Assembly: GCA_020634035.1 (NCBI GenBank)
Contig: JACKCM010000009.1
Location: 118,547-182,546, forward strand
DNA from: Candidatus Obscuribacterales bacterium
GTDB lineage: Bacteria > Cyanobacteriota > Vampirovibrionia > Obscuribacterales > Obscuribacteraceae
Direction: 5' to 3'
DNA: 64,000 bases
Shown: positions 26,113-34,596 of the stretch, one piece after another
How positions within the stretch are numbered: the stretch's first letter is position 1
How the letters are laid out: each line of letters starts with the position of its first letter
Notes under the pieces: model-generated
Told to the model about the DNA's origin: nothing
What the model saw: the letters and a program-made list of their open reading frames with translations, nothing else
Databases searched by the model: none
Position numbers and translations under genes: made by a program

Positions 26113-28392
26113 CTAGAACCAGTATGGCGTTTTTGCCGTCCAGGGATTCTTGGGGAAACCTTTGTGCAATGCCTGAAAGGCTTTCTTAGAATACTGAGTG
26201 GTCTTATCGTTGGTGCAACCGTATCTGGTGGAGCGTACCGCCAGGTGCAGGGCTTCGGCAAGGCGAGCGTCTTTTGGCGCTACCGCATAATATGCCATCA
26301 CTCTATCAACGAGAAGATTGGGAGCCGTTCCCATCGCAATCAGTTTTTTATACTCGGTTGCAGCCTGGGTCAGCTCTGCAGAAGACAGGCATGAGATCCT
26401 GGAATTATCGTCCTTGAGCTCATCATCGCACCACCAGTTATCTCGATAGCTGTCGATCTCATCGAACTTAGACTGCCTGGGCAGGCCCGCCCGGACATAG
26501 GGATTCATGGCCGGATTCTTGAGTATGATATCGATGGCAAGAAAGTCTTTCAAAGCCGGGTCCTTAGAGGCTGCGTAGGCTGTCAGCTCGTTTTTCATCT
26601 GTGGTCTGAGAGCGATAAGTTGTGCAGTCAATCGACTGGCAGCCTTCTCGTCTTTTAACAGCACAGCTCTGGTCCAGGCAGCCTGCACGATGTTCAGTTG
26701 CTGGTCTTTACCGATACTTTTGTGAGTAGCCAGTTTCTCCATGGCACTGAGAGGCAGCTTCTTATTAATCAAGAGTGCTGCTCTCTTGGTGAATCGCGCC
26801 GGATAAACAGTGAAACTATCTTTCTTTTCGTAATCTTCGAGTTGCCCATCGGGTAACGCGGCAACATCATTGTCCCAGGCTATTTCAGCCGGTCTTGCCT
26901 CGATAAGAGAAGCGAACTCTTCAAAGGTTTTGCAAAGACCCAATTTTTGATCACTGAGCAAATTACGAGCTGATGGTGGCAACTTCTCTCCATTGTTGCG
27001 CAGTATCTCGTCCACCACAGTGTAAGCCATTTTTTCGTCTCTTGATTGCAGAAGACGCACCCGATGAAAGGTCACCGTAGGATAGGCGGCCGAATCAGAC
27101 TTGATTCTGGCGGCTGCTTCCAGGACCTCTTCAACCCTAGAATCTTCCGGCTTCAATTTAGAGATCAAAGAGAGAAGCCAGGGCTCTTTATGATTTTCAT
27201 CGGCAGCCTTCCACTTTTTGAAAGCCTGATCGGCAGAGGCCGCGTCCGTTGCCTGAAAGTTGAAAACCCAGCGACTGAGATCATCGTCTAAGGGGCTTTC
27301 CTTAGGCTCGGATTTTGGTGCCGGCTTATCGTCATCCTCATCTTCTTCCCGGGACGGAGCATAGCGATCCATTACCCAGGTCAGGTCGGAGAGGGCATTT
27401 CTATAGTCGGCGCCGGCGGCATCACCCTCTAATATGGCGATAAGCTCCCTTGATCTTTCAACCGGCTCTGTTCTTACTCTTATAAAAGAGATCAAGCGAG
27501 CGGCCGCTTCATGTAAGTCTTTATCTTCGTCACTCTCTCTAATATCCTTCAAGATAGTAAGCGCTTCGGTAAGCTCTTCGGAAGACGCTTTGGCGAGAGT
27601 GGCTTTACGAGCGATGCTGCGCGCGACCAGATAACGAGAGAGCTTGCTCCAGCGAGACTGTTTGTCTTGGCTGATTTTTCTGAATCCAGCTATCGCTTTA
27701 TCAAAGTCACCGGCATAAAAATTGAAACTGGCGATCTGGTAATCCCTGTCATTGCGCAGCTCCGCATCGGCACTTTCTGGCAGCGGTTCGGGTGCCACCG
27801 GCTTCACTTTATTATTATACGAATCGCCACCGCCGGCGAAGACCAGATCCTGGGCCGCGACCCAGTCTGTTGTTCGCTTATCCTTGGCACCATATTTAGA
27901 GATATAACTTTTCAGCGTCTCGGATGCGGTGAGGAAAGCATCACTATTGATGTTCAGAAAGGCGCTATAGTCGACATATTTGTAGGTCTCAATCCTGTCT
28001 ATTTTAGTCTCTGAGACCTCTTTGCGCGCCTTGAGCCAGGTGTCGGTATAGTCACGATAATCAGGATCCATAGAAGCAGAGAGTCGGCTATCCCAGACCA
28101 GAGTGAACTGTTTGTTCATCTCAGGGGTAACCGGCTTTCCGGTCAGGTGTCGATATGCCACCACCAGGTAGGATCTGGCATAGTCAGGTTGTAGTATGCC
28201 GAGGTTGCCTCCGGCAAAGAGTTTGAGAGGAAGATCCGGATGCAGCTCATGGTGAAAAACCGCCTCTTCGAAAAAAGGTCCGCAAGCGATCACTTGCCCG
28301 ATACCAAACATAGAGCCGCCAATAACTGCAGATGCAAGAAATGCACTCATAGCTTTCTTGAGTTTAGCTCTGGCAGACACGATCCTTTTCAT
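26113..28392 (-). CDS. Large exported alpha-helical protein of unknown function
   Basis: The 759-aa protein has an N-terminal signal (SAFLASAVIGGSMFGIGQVI) cleaved before or near ACGPFFEEAVF, a start seen in large exported proteins of unknown function. The rest is mainly helical with TPR-like pairs (IASFNFYAGDFDKAIAGFRK) and one acidic, disordered insert near 355-380 (EEDEDDDKP). It converges with the 25053 gene (13-nt gap) and its start overlaps the stop of the DUF3142-like gene by 4 nt (ATGA), so the two are translationally coupled. Confidence 0.75.
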   Translation of the reverse strand: MKRIVSARAKLKKAMSAFLASAVIGGSMFGIGQVIACGPFFEEAVFHHELHPDLPLKLFAGGNLGILQPDYARSYLVVAYRHLTGKPVTPEMNKQFTLVWDSRLSASMDPDYRDYTDTWLKARKEVSETKIDRIETYKYVDYSAFLNINSDAFLTASETLKSYISKYGAKDKRTTDWVAAQDLVFAGGGDSYNNKVKPVAPEPLPESADAELRNDRDYQIASFNFYAGDFDKAIAGFRKISQDKQSRWSKLSRYLVARSIARKATLAKASSEELTEALTILKDIRESDEDKDLHEAAARLISFIRVRTEPVERSRELIAILEGDAAGADYRNALSDLTWVMDRYAPSREEDEDDDKPAPKSEPKESPLDDDLSRWVFNFQATDAASADQAFKKWKAADENHKEPWLLSLISKLKPEDSRVEEVLEAAARIKSDSAAYPTVTFHRVRLLQSRDEKMAYTVVDEILRNNGEKLPPSARNLLSDQKLGLCKTFEEFASLIEARPAEIAWDNDVAALPDGQLEDYEKKDSFTVYPARFTKRAALLINKKLPLSAMEKLATHKSIGKDQQLNIVQAAWTRAVLLKDEKAASRLTAQLIALRPQMKNELTAYAASKDPALKDFLAIDIILKNPAMNPYVRAGLPRQSKFDEIDSYRDNWWCDDELKDDNSRISCLSSAELTQAATEYKKLIAMGTAPNLLVDRVMAYYAVAPKDARLAEALHLAVRSTRYGCTNDKTTQYSKKAFQALHKGFPKNPWTAKTPYWF

Positions 28393-29222
28393 AGAATCTC
28401 CTCTTTGACTTTCGACAGTAAACGTTTATTCCATAGACCGGGAGAGAACAGATAGACTCTGCGATCCCCGGAAAGTTGTTTCGGGATACAAGATTTAAAC
28501 TTCTCGATCACATCGACTTCATCGACACTGAAACCGAATGCGACAGAATCATCAGAATGACCAGAACAAGCCAGAGACCGACCCGCTCCAATATGGGAGA
28601 GAACCGCACGTCTACCGGCGCCCATTCGAAAGAACATCGGCACCACTTGATCGACATCCTCTCTCAAGTCAGAGAGCCAATAATCACCCACAACCCAGGA
28701 AGCAAGGCAGGTTATGGTCAGCTCAGTGTCAGCCGGAATACGACTGCGAACTCTCTTCACCAGCTTTTTGTAGAAAGCACGCTTCGAGCGAGCACAGTCG
28801 AAATCAATTTGAATAGAGCGCGTTCCCGGTCGGCCGGCGGTCTGTACAATGGACCCGACCAGACCTTCCAGCTGCTCTTCTGAATAAAGTGCTCCGAGTC
28901 TTCGATCTATTTCTATTCTGCTCACCGCCTCTAAATAAGTACCATCAGGCACCAGCAGGGGCTGGAGCCTCGGTTTACGTCGCCACTCGGCACCGGTCAG
29001 TACCAGGGTCTGAGCAAGATAGGCAACCCCGGTATCTCCCTTGTTTTCGTCGATGAAATCGATACGATGGGGCAACTCCCAGGCCCAGAGCATGAGGGCA
29101 GGGCGTGGAGAATTTTTTGAAGACCGACAAAAAGCAGTGCTACCGCTGATTACTATCAAGGATGCCAGCGAGACAATCGCTGAAATCATGATAAGAGCTG
29201 GTAGCACTTTGTTATTCTTCAA
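28389..29222 (-). CDS. DUF3142-like exported protein
   Basis: The 277-aa protein has a signal/anchor (LIMISAIVSLASLIVISGS). Its core begins RPALMLWAWELPHRIDFID and includes VAYLAQTLVLTG, TRSIQIDFDCARSKRAFY and LTITCLASWVVGDYW, the pattern of DUF3142 proteins, which resemble TIM-barrel glycosidase-like folds. The IQIDFDC segment could supply catalytic acids, but no activity is known. It overlaps the 759-aa gene by 4 nt, implying a shared function in the cell envelope. Confidence 0.65.
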   Translation of the reverse strand: MKNNKVLPALIMISAIVSLASLIVISGSTAFCRSSKNSPRPALMLWAWELPHRIDFIDENKGDTGVAYLAQTLVLTGAEWRRKPRLQPLLVPDGTYLEAVSRIEIDRRLGALYSEEQLEGLVGSIVQTAGRPGTRSIQIDFDCARSKRAFYKKLVKRVRSRIPADTELTITCLASWVVGDYWLSDLREDVDQVVPMFFRMGAGRRAVLSHIGAGRSLACSGHSDDSVAFGFSVDEVDVIEKFKSCIPKQLSGDRRVYLFSPGLWNKRLLSKVKEEIL

Positions 29223-29259
29223 TTAGACAGGCTGAATTTGTGAACCGACGACAAATTCT

Positions 29260-29451
29260 CTACTTTGAGGTTGCTTCCTTAAGCTTGACCTTCATTTCGT
29301 CATAAGGAGTCTGGGCAACTTGTTTGCTTCCGTCAATGAAGTGAAAGTCGGTGTAACCGCCGCCGATATCAATAATGCGGATTACATTAGATAGGTTGAC
29401 GGTCTCGAATCTTTGCTTACCGGTATCGATTTCAAAAAATATGGCGCTCAT
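29260..29451 (-). CDS. Small hypothetical protein
   Basis: I prefer the ATG at 29451 (63 aa, MSAIFFEIDTGKQRFETVNL), which has AGGAAG upstream. A GTG at 29538 would extend it to 92 aa and start just at the Nudix stop codon. The short form looks like a compact beta domain (VIRIIDIGGGYTDFHFIDGS). No family was recognised. It lies downstream of the Nudix gene on the same strand. Confidence 0.5.
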   Translation of the reverse strand: MSAIFFEIDTGKQRFETVNLSNVIRIIDIGGGYTDFHFIDGSKQVAQTPYDEMKVKLKEATSK

Positions 29452-29537
29452 GACTTCTTCCTGTTGGTAACTGGTAACTAGTATCTGAACTAACAGGCTC
29501 GATATTCTACCACCAAAATCCTCTTTGATTCCCGGCA

Positions 29538-29936
29538 CTAGCTCTTGCAGTATTCAGAGAGGAGAAATTCGGCAAAGAGCCTGTCGCTGGGCGCTAAAGG
29601 CAGCTCAACAAGATCAGAGGGAGTGGACCAGCACAATTCTGAATGCTCTATCAGTTGCGGCTCTCCAAGAGCGCTCACAGAGGTGAAACAGATGGTCAGA
29701 CCAGAGCTTTTGTCGAGGGCGCTGAAGAGTACTGCTCCCACATCGAGCACTTCTAGAGCCAGTTCTTCGAGCAGTTCTCGCCGGGCTGCATCAGCCAGAC
29801 TCTCTCCAGCTTCCAGTTTGCCCCCGGGGAACTCGAAAAGCCCACCATGATTTTTGTGCTCGGGTCGGCGGCACATAAGAAACTTTCCAGAGCGCTCGAT
29901 AACCGCCGCCAGTACCCGGTTCTTTTCTACAGTCAT
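29538..29936 (-). CDS. MutT-like Nudix hydrolase
   Basis: The 132-aa protein has a Nudix box spanning residues 38-60: GGKLEAGESLADAARRELLE then EL, matching Gx5Ex7REUxEE except that the final Gly is Ala. FEFPGG before it and a small C-terminal helix fit the MutT/8-oxo-dGTP diphosphatase size class. It probably cleans oxidised or damaged nucleoside triphosphates. Expected metal ligands (Glu in RELLEE) are present. Confidence 0.88.
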   Translation of the reverse strand: MTVEKNRVLAAVIERSGKFLMCRRPEHKNHGGLFEFPGGKLEAGESLADAARRELLEELALEVLDVGAVLFSALDKSSGLTICFTSVSALGEPQLIEHSELCWSTPSDLVELPLAPSDRLFAEFLLSEYCKS

Positions 29937-29960
29937 CTCAATATGATACAGGAAAGCTGA

Positions 29961-30578
29961 TCAATTCTTAGCTTCGAGAGTCGTCGATATCATATCAATA
30001 ACCACCGGTCGCCCCGAATCTCTCCAGAATCCGATGGTGTAGACGATGCCATTTCGAATCACTTTTTTTACGCCATTATTATTGAATTCGAAATCGAAGT
30101 TGACTTTTACCCGAGGAAAATCCGCCTTAGAGAAGCCCATCTGACTACCTTTTATGAACTTTACAGCCGGTGCGGTCGATCTCGACCAGGCTATCGCTTT
30201 GAGATTGGCTTCCAGCTTAGTCTCACTGTCGGGAATAAGACCCTGAGCCTTCAACTTCTCGACCAGATGAGGCGCCAGATCTCCTGCCGTCAACGACTCG
30301 GTGAAGCTTTCATAGGTCTCCTCATCGACATCGTAAAGATGCATGGTAACGCTCTCGGCAAAAGTCGGCAGCTCTTTTGAAGGATAGTCGCTTCGAGAGA
30401 CAATCTTTCCATCCCTCGGCATAGCAGGATATTTAGCAGATTCCGGGAAGATCGAACTGAATATAGAGCTGAAGAGGACAAACCAGCCGATACAGACAAA
30501 AGCTATTGCCGATAAAAGCCCCAGCCGCGATGGAGGTTGCCTGAACTTCACCGATAATTTCAAAAGGTTTCTTGCCAT
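29961..30578 (-). CDS. Membrane-anchored hypothetical protein
   Basis: The 205-aa protein has one N-terminal TM (LGLLSAIAFVCIGWFVLFSS, about 19-40) and a periplasmic domain of about 150 residues with mixed alpha/beta character (VKVNFDFEFNNNGVKKVIRN and GIVYTIGFWRDSGRPVVIDM). AGGAGAGG precedes the ATG. I recognise no family. It heads the minus-strand run that includes the Nudix gene. Confidence 0.65.
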   Translation of the reverse strand: MARNLLKLSVKFRQPPSRLGLLSAIAFVCIGWFVLFSSIFSSIFPESAKYPAMPRDGKIVSRSDYPSKELPTFAESVTMHLYDVDEETYESFTESLTAGDLAPHLVEKLKAQGLIPDSETKLEANLKAIAWSRSTAPAVKFIKGSQMGFSKADFPRVKVNFDFEFNNNGVKKVIRNGIVYTIGFWRDSGRPVVIDMISTTLEAKN

Positions 30579-30757
30579 AGCCCCTCTCCTGACATCCCTT
30601 CAGAATACGGAGAGTAAACAGCCGGATCCACGGGAAAAACCCGGTATTCAACTTTCCTTTCAAAGCTGTGGGAGCAGATAAATCGACCGCTGCAGCAGGA
30701 GCTTGTATTATTGATTCTGGATCTATTCTTTCTTAGATCTCTTCTAGAGATAAAAGC

Positions 30758-31993
30758 GTGAGTATAAACGAGAACGAAACCGAGATATTGCTTCGACTTC
30801 TACAGGGAAGTGGAGTCGTCGTCCGAGAAGAGATTGATTCAGCCAGGACCATGGCCCAGAATCTCAATCTACCTGTGATCGAAGCGATCAAACGCTCGGG
30901 TATGCTCTCAGACAGCAATCTAAGCCTCGCGCTTGAACTGCAGCAAAGAATAACTCACCGACAGCTCACTTTTGACGTAGCTATCCGGGCTCTGCGCATA
31001 GCGATGCAGAAACTGGTAAGCATAGACGAAGCGATCAGCAGCGTAAATCGGCTTCACGAGAAGACCAGGATAGTAGTCAGCGCCACCAACGAACTGACCA
31101 CTCTGCTTATCCAGACCAAATTCATCTCATCCGAGGATTTAGGCCGCCTGATTAAACTATCCCAGGATTCATCGATGATGATCGGTCATCTCCTGGTCAT
31201 GGACAACAGACTTACCCCGGCAGAATTGATCTCTTCTCTCGATGCGGTCGTCGCCCTTAGAGGCAAGGTAATGGAATCGGTCAAAGCGACCCAGGCCCTG
31301 CGCTATGCCAGACAAAAGGATATCGCCTACGAACAGGCACTGTATGAGCTGGATTTCTTTCAACACGTAGATGATGCGAATCTTCAAGAAAGAGATCTAT
31401 TCACCATGGCCGGTGCCATCTCTCGCGAGGATCTGGCGGAATGTTACGAGATCGAAGTATTGAAGATGAAAGTTTTCGGTCAGATCTTGTTGGAGCGTGC
31501 CCTGGTCACTTCGTATCAGCTTCAGTGCGCAGGCAGTCTGGTCGACCTGGTGGTAAAAGGTAAATTGAAACCCTACCAGGCAGCCCATGTTCTCGATCGA
31601 ATCTGCAACCACGACGAAAAACTGGACAGCGCTCTCGATTCGGTATCACCAACCGAGGCTCTTCAAAAACCGACAATAAGCTTTCCTGAATTTCTGCTCA
31701 AGGCTGATGCCCTGGCGAGCCATGAACTGACCATGGCTCTGGTACCGGATTATGGAGTTCCCCGACAGCAAATGGAGACCCTGGCGAACTCGCAGATTCT
31801 AGATAAAGACTTCCTGGTCACGGCGCTGAGATTGTATTCCATCCACCTGAACGGCTATCTCGACATTGACGATTCTGTGGATATACTGCGTTTCTGCAAG
31901 AGCAAGAGTCGCAATCTCGACAAAACCCTGGACAATCTCAAGGTCTACATTCCCCAGCGAGCGCAATGGACATGGCTGAAACAAGAAAATTAA
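30758..31993 (+). CDS. Protein with tandem MshEN/GspE-N-like helical repeats
   Basis: The 411-aa protein starts at GTG 30758. It consists of repeated helix-turn modules of the form L-L-x-x-G-x-(I/V)-x-x-E-D-L-x-x-A, for example TKFISSEDLGRLIKLS with MIGHLLVMDNRLTPAELISS, and AGAISREDLAECYEIEVLKM. These resemble the N-terminal domains of type II secretion and pilus ATPases (MshEN) that bind c-di-GMP, but no ATPase domain follows. The 3' end overlaps argC by 28 nt, so it is translationally coupled to arginine synthesis, with no obvious reason. c-di-GMP binding is only a possibility. Confidence 0.6.
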   Translation: MSINENETEILLRLLQGSGVVVREEIDSARTMAQNLNLPVIEAIKRSGMLSDSNLSLALELQQRITHRQLTFDVAIRALRIAMQKLVSIDEAISSVNRLHEKTRIVVSATNELTTLLIQTKFISSEDLGRLIKLSQDSSMMIGHLLVMDNRLTPAELISSLDAVVALRGKVMESVKATQALRYARQKDIAYEQALYELDFFQHVDDANLQERDLFTMAGAISREDLAECYEIEVLKMKVFGQILLERALVTSYQLQCAGSLVDLVVKGKLKPYQAAHVLDRICNHDEKLDSALDSVSPTEALQKPTISFPEFLLKADALASHELTMALVPDYGVPRQQMETLANSQILDKDFLVTALRLYSIHLNGYLDIDDSVDILRFCKSKSRNLDKTLDNLKVYIPQRAQWTWLKQEN

Positions 31994-33021
31994 AAGCCGG
32001 AATAATAGGAGCAACCGGCTACACCGGAATAGAGCTGGTCCGGCTCCTGGTCGGTCATCCCGATGTGGAAATCGCTCTGCTTACCTCAAGAAGCTATGCC
32101 GGACAGCCATTTTCTAAGGTGTTTCCATCTTTTAGCGGCATCGTCGATCTGGAGCTATCCGGCAATGACCATATCCACAGCCGGGTGGAGGATATCGATG
32201 TCCTCTTTCTCGCCCTGCCCCATGGGCTCTCGGCCAAGATGTTGCAAGAGATTTCTTACCGCAGTCGGGTCGTTATAGATCTTGGTGCCGACTTCCGCCT
32301 CAAGAACAAGCTCGATTACGAAGTCTGGTACGACCTCCAGCATCCTTTTCCAAAAGCTCTGAAAGAGGCAGTCTACGGTCTGCCCGAAAGACACAGAGAG
32401 CAGATAAAAAAGGCGAAGCTAATCGCCAATCCTGGCTGCTATGCCACTGCCAGCGAACTGGCTCTTTTGCCCCTTGCCTCAGCCGGTCTTCTGCAAGGTC
32501 CGATTGTGGACGCCAAATCCGGAGTCTCCGGAGCCGGACGCTCTGTCAACCTCGACACTTTATACAACGAAGTGAACGAGAATCTGAAAGCCTATAAAGT
32601 AGCCGGTCACAGACATACCCCAGAGATAGAACAAGAGCTTTCAGAAGCTGCCGGACAGCCAATTAAAATCACCTTTACACCGCATCTGATACCGATGCAA
32701 CGAGGCATACTGGTCACCGCCTACTGCCCGGTTCCCGATGGACACAACCTTGATTCGGTGATGGCGCTCTATAAAGACTTCTATGAAAAAGAACCCTTTG
32801 TCCGAGTGCTTGATATAGAATCCGCCCAGACAAGATTCGTCCGGGGATCTAACTATTGCGATATCGCCCTCAAAGAAGATACGCGCACCGGCCGGCTGAT
32901 TGTCACCTCAGCCCTGGATAACCTTATAAAGGGTGCTGCGGGCCAGGCAATACAAAATATGAATCTGGCCTGTAACCTGGATGAAAGAGCCGGGCTGGCG
33001 CCTGTTCCGCAGTTTCTGTAA
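31966..33021 (+). CDS. argC: N-acetyl-gamma-glutamyl-phosphate reductase
   Basis: The 351-aa protein has the NADP-binding GATGYTGIELVRLL near the N-terminus, the catalytic Cys in NPGCYATASELALLPL, and the HRHTPEIEQEL His region. It catalyses the third step of arginine/ornithine synthesis. A second in-frame ATG two codons on could also be the start. The gene overlaps the upstream MshEN-like gene, and it is followed by a new promoter and attenuator before argJ, so argC and argJB are probably controlled separately. Confidence 0.95.
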   Translation: MDMAETRKLKAGIIGATGYTGIELVRLLVGHPDVEIALLTSRSYAGQPFSKVFPSFSGIVDLELSGNDHIHSRVEDIDVLFLALPHGLSAKMLQEISYRSRVVIDLGADFRLKNKLDYEVWYDLQHPFPKALKEAVYGLPERHREQIKKAKLIANPGCYATASELALLPLASAGLLQGPIVDAKSGVSGAGRSVNLDTLYNEVNENLKAYKVAGHRHTPEIEQELSEAAGQPIKITFTPHLIPMQRGILVTAYCPVPDGHNLDSVMALYKDFYEKEPFVRVLDIESAQTRFVRGSNYCDIALKEDTRTGRLIVTSALDNLIKGAAGQAIQNMNLACNLDERAGLAPVPQFL

Positions 33022-33041
33022 ACAGATGTCAAAAGTTTTTC

Positions 33042-33070
33042 TTGACACCCCCCGGAGCCGATGTTAAATT
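33042..33070 (+). promoter_or_regulatory. Sigma-70-type promoter of argJB
   Basis: TTGACA at 33042-33047 and TAAATT at 33065-33070 are separated by exactly 17 nt. It lies 21 nt after the argC stop. Transcription starting near 33077 would produce a leader of about 225 nt before argJ. Confidence 0.8.
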
Positions 33071-33138
33071 CCTGTTCTGGACAGGCGTTCTAGCGCCTCT
33101 CTAACAAACCAGATCCATCAGTCCATCGAGAATTAATC

Positions 33139-33222
33139 GTGTTGAATCCAGCCCAAACCAGCCATCTGAGCCTGCGACGCCGCCCCGTGACGACGCGCTC
33201 GGGTAGATTCTGGCATCGCTGA
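33139..33222 (+). CDS. Arginine-codon-rich leader peptide (attenuator) of argJB
   Basis: A 27-codon ORF starts at GTG 33139 (or TTG 33142) and ends at TGA 33220-33222. It encodes a peptide with LSLRRRPVTTRSGRFWHR at its C-terminus. Six of its last 15 residues are Arg, including three in a row (CGA CGC CGC at 33175-33183), then CGC, AGA and CGC. It sits between a strong promoter and an intrinsic terminator placed immediately before argJ, so it is well placed to sense arginyl-tRNA through ribosome stalling. The ribosome binding site is weak (GAG). Confidence 0.72.
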   Translation: MLNPAQTSHLSLRRRPVTTRSGRFWHR

Positions 33223-33279
33223 TTTTCTAAGCAGATTTGTCATTTTTAAAACCCCGAGCCCAGTGAGCTCGGGGTTTTT
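33166..33279 (+). promoter_or_regulatory. argJ attenuator with competing hairpins and terminator
   Basis: Four segments are visible. Segment 1 is CTGAGC at 33166-33171, just before the Arg codons. Segment 2 is GCTCGGG at 33197-33203, inside the leader ORF. Segments 3 and 4 form a terminator: CCCCGAGC at 33252-33259 pairs with GCTCGGGG at 33267-33274, then TTTTT at 33275-33279. Segment 2 is perfectly complementary to CCCGAGC (33253-33259), giving an antiterminator. Segment 1 can pair with segment 2 (6 bp, one wobble). A ribosome stalled at the Arg codons would cover segment 1 and free segment 2, allowing readthrough when charged tRNA-Arg is scarce. The argJ Shine-Dalgarno follows 12 nt after the U-tract. 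Confidence 0.75.
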
Positions 33280-33301
33280 CTTTGTTTATGGAGTTAAGGA
33301 T

Positions 33302-34594
33302 ATGAAGGCGACTATAAGAACGATAAATGGCGGTGTAACCAGTGCCCAGGGCTTCCAGGCAGGCGGCGCCCATGTCGGTCTCAAAAGAAAGCGCAAAGAC
33401 CTCGCCATTCTGGTCAGCGACTGCCCGGCAGTAATGGCAGGTACCTTTACTCAGAATACGGCGAAAGCACCGCCTGTCCTCTGGAACCATAACATCAACC
33501 AGAAAGGCGAGCCGGTGAAAGCCCTGGTGATAAACAGCGGCAACGCCAACTCCTGCACCGGTCCGATGGGACCTGTCCACGCCAAAATGATGGCTGAAGC
33601 CCTGGCAAATGAGCTTGGCGCAGCCACCGAAGAGGTTCTGGTCTCCTCCACCGGCATCATCGGCGTGCCCCTGCCCATAGACGATGTGGTCAAAGGCATA
33701 GGCATCGTCAGCCAGGAGCTCGGTCATGACAGAGAGAGCGGCAAGAAAGCGGCTGAAGCGATAATGACCACCGACGCCTATACCAAAGAGCTGGCAGTGC
33801 AGTTCGAGGTCCAGGGCAAGACCATTACCCTTGGCGCCATGGCCAAAGGCTCCGGTATGGTCCATCCTAATATGGCGACCATGCTCTCCTTCATCACCAC
33901 CGATTTAAAAATCTCCAAACAGCTCTTACAAAAGGCGCTTTCTGAAAGTGTAAACAAGACCTATAACATGATCTCTGTGGATGGCGACTCTTCCACCAAC
34001 GACATGGTCGTGGCCATGGCTAACGGCATGGCAGGCAACGAAGAGCTGGTCGAAGAAGATATGGACTATCATCTTTTCGCCGATGCTCTCAATTATCTCA
34101 ACGAGCATCTGGCCAAATCCATCGCCGCCGATGGAGAAGGGGCCAGCAAACTGCTCGAGGTCGAGGTCGAGGGCGCCAACTCGCTAGAAGAAGCCCGGAC
34201 AATGGCCCGGGCGATAATCTCTTCGAATCTGGTTAAAACGGCAGCCTTCGCCAACGACCCCAACTGGGGAAGAATCGTAGCGGCGCTGGGCTCCACCGGA
34301 GTAGCCTTCGACATGACGGTGTTGGACATAAGCATGGCCGGCAATCAACAGTCGGTTTATCTGGTGCAGAACGGCACCCCCATGTTTGTCGAATCAGTGA
34401 GCGTAAACCAGATTCTCAAAGCTGATCAAGTATGTGTCACCATCGCCCTCAACCAGGGTCAATGCTCTGCCAAAGCCTGGGGCTGCGATCTGACCCATGA
34501 ATATATCGAGAGAACCTGCAGATACACCAGCGACCATGTAATAGAGAGCCTGCCCAAGCTGCAAGCTATGGTTCAAGAAGGCGAGGTCGCATAA
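33302..34594 (+). CDS. argJ: Bifunctional ornithine acetyltransferase / N-acetylglutamate synthase
   Basis: I start at ATG 33302 (430 aa) with GGAG upstream; the longer frame from 33263 would begin inside the terminator hairpin. The autoproteolytic site is clear: KGSGMVHPNMATML, where Thr193 becomes the N-terminal nucleophile of the beta chain. NTAKAPPVLW and NSGNANSCTG are other family signatures. It recycles the acetyl group from N-acetylornithine to glutamate, and may also use acetyl-CoA (bifunctionality cannot be told from sequence). It is separated from argB by 2 nt. Confidence 0.95.
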   Translation: MKATIRTINGGVTSAQGFQAGGAHVGLKRKRKDLAILVSDCPAVMAGTFTQNTAKAPPVLWNHNINQKGEPVKALVINSGNANSCTGPMGPVHAKMMAEALANELGAATEEVLVSSTGIIGVPLPIDDVVKGIGIVSQELGHDRESGKKAAEAIMTTDAYTKELAVQFEVQGKTITLGAMAKGSGMVHPNMATMLSFITTDLKISKQLLQKALSESVNKTYNMISVDGDSSTNDMVVAMANGMAGNEELVEEDMDYHLFADALNYLNEHLAKSIAADGEGASKLLEVEVEGANSLEEARTMARAIISSNLVKTAAFANDPNWGRIVAALGSTGVAFDMTVLDISMAGNQQSVYLVQNGTPMFVESVSVNQILKADQVCVTIALNQGQCSAKAWGCDLTHEYIERTCRYTSDHVIESLPKLQAMVQEGEVA

Positions 34595-34596
34595 GA

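Noticed and set aside
33022..33301. T-box riboswitch before argJ
   Set aside because: The conserved T-box antiterminator sequence (AGGGUGGNACCGCG-like) is absent; the leader-ORF model explains the features better.
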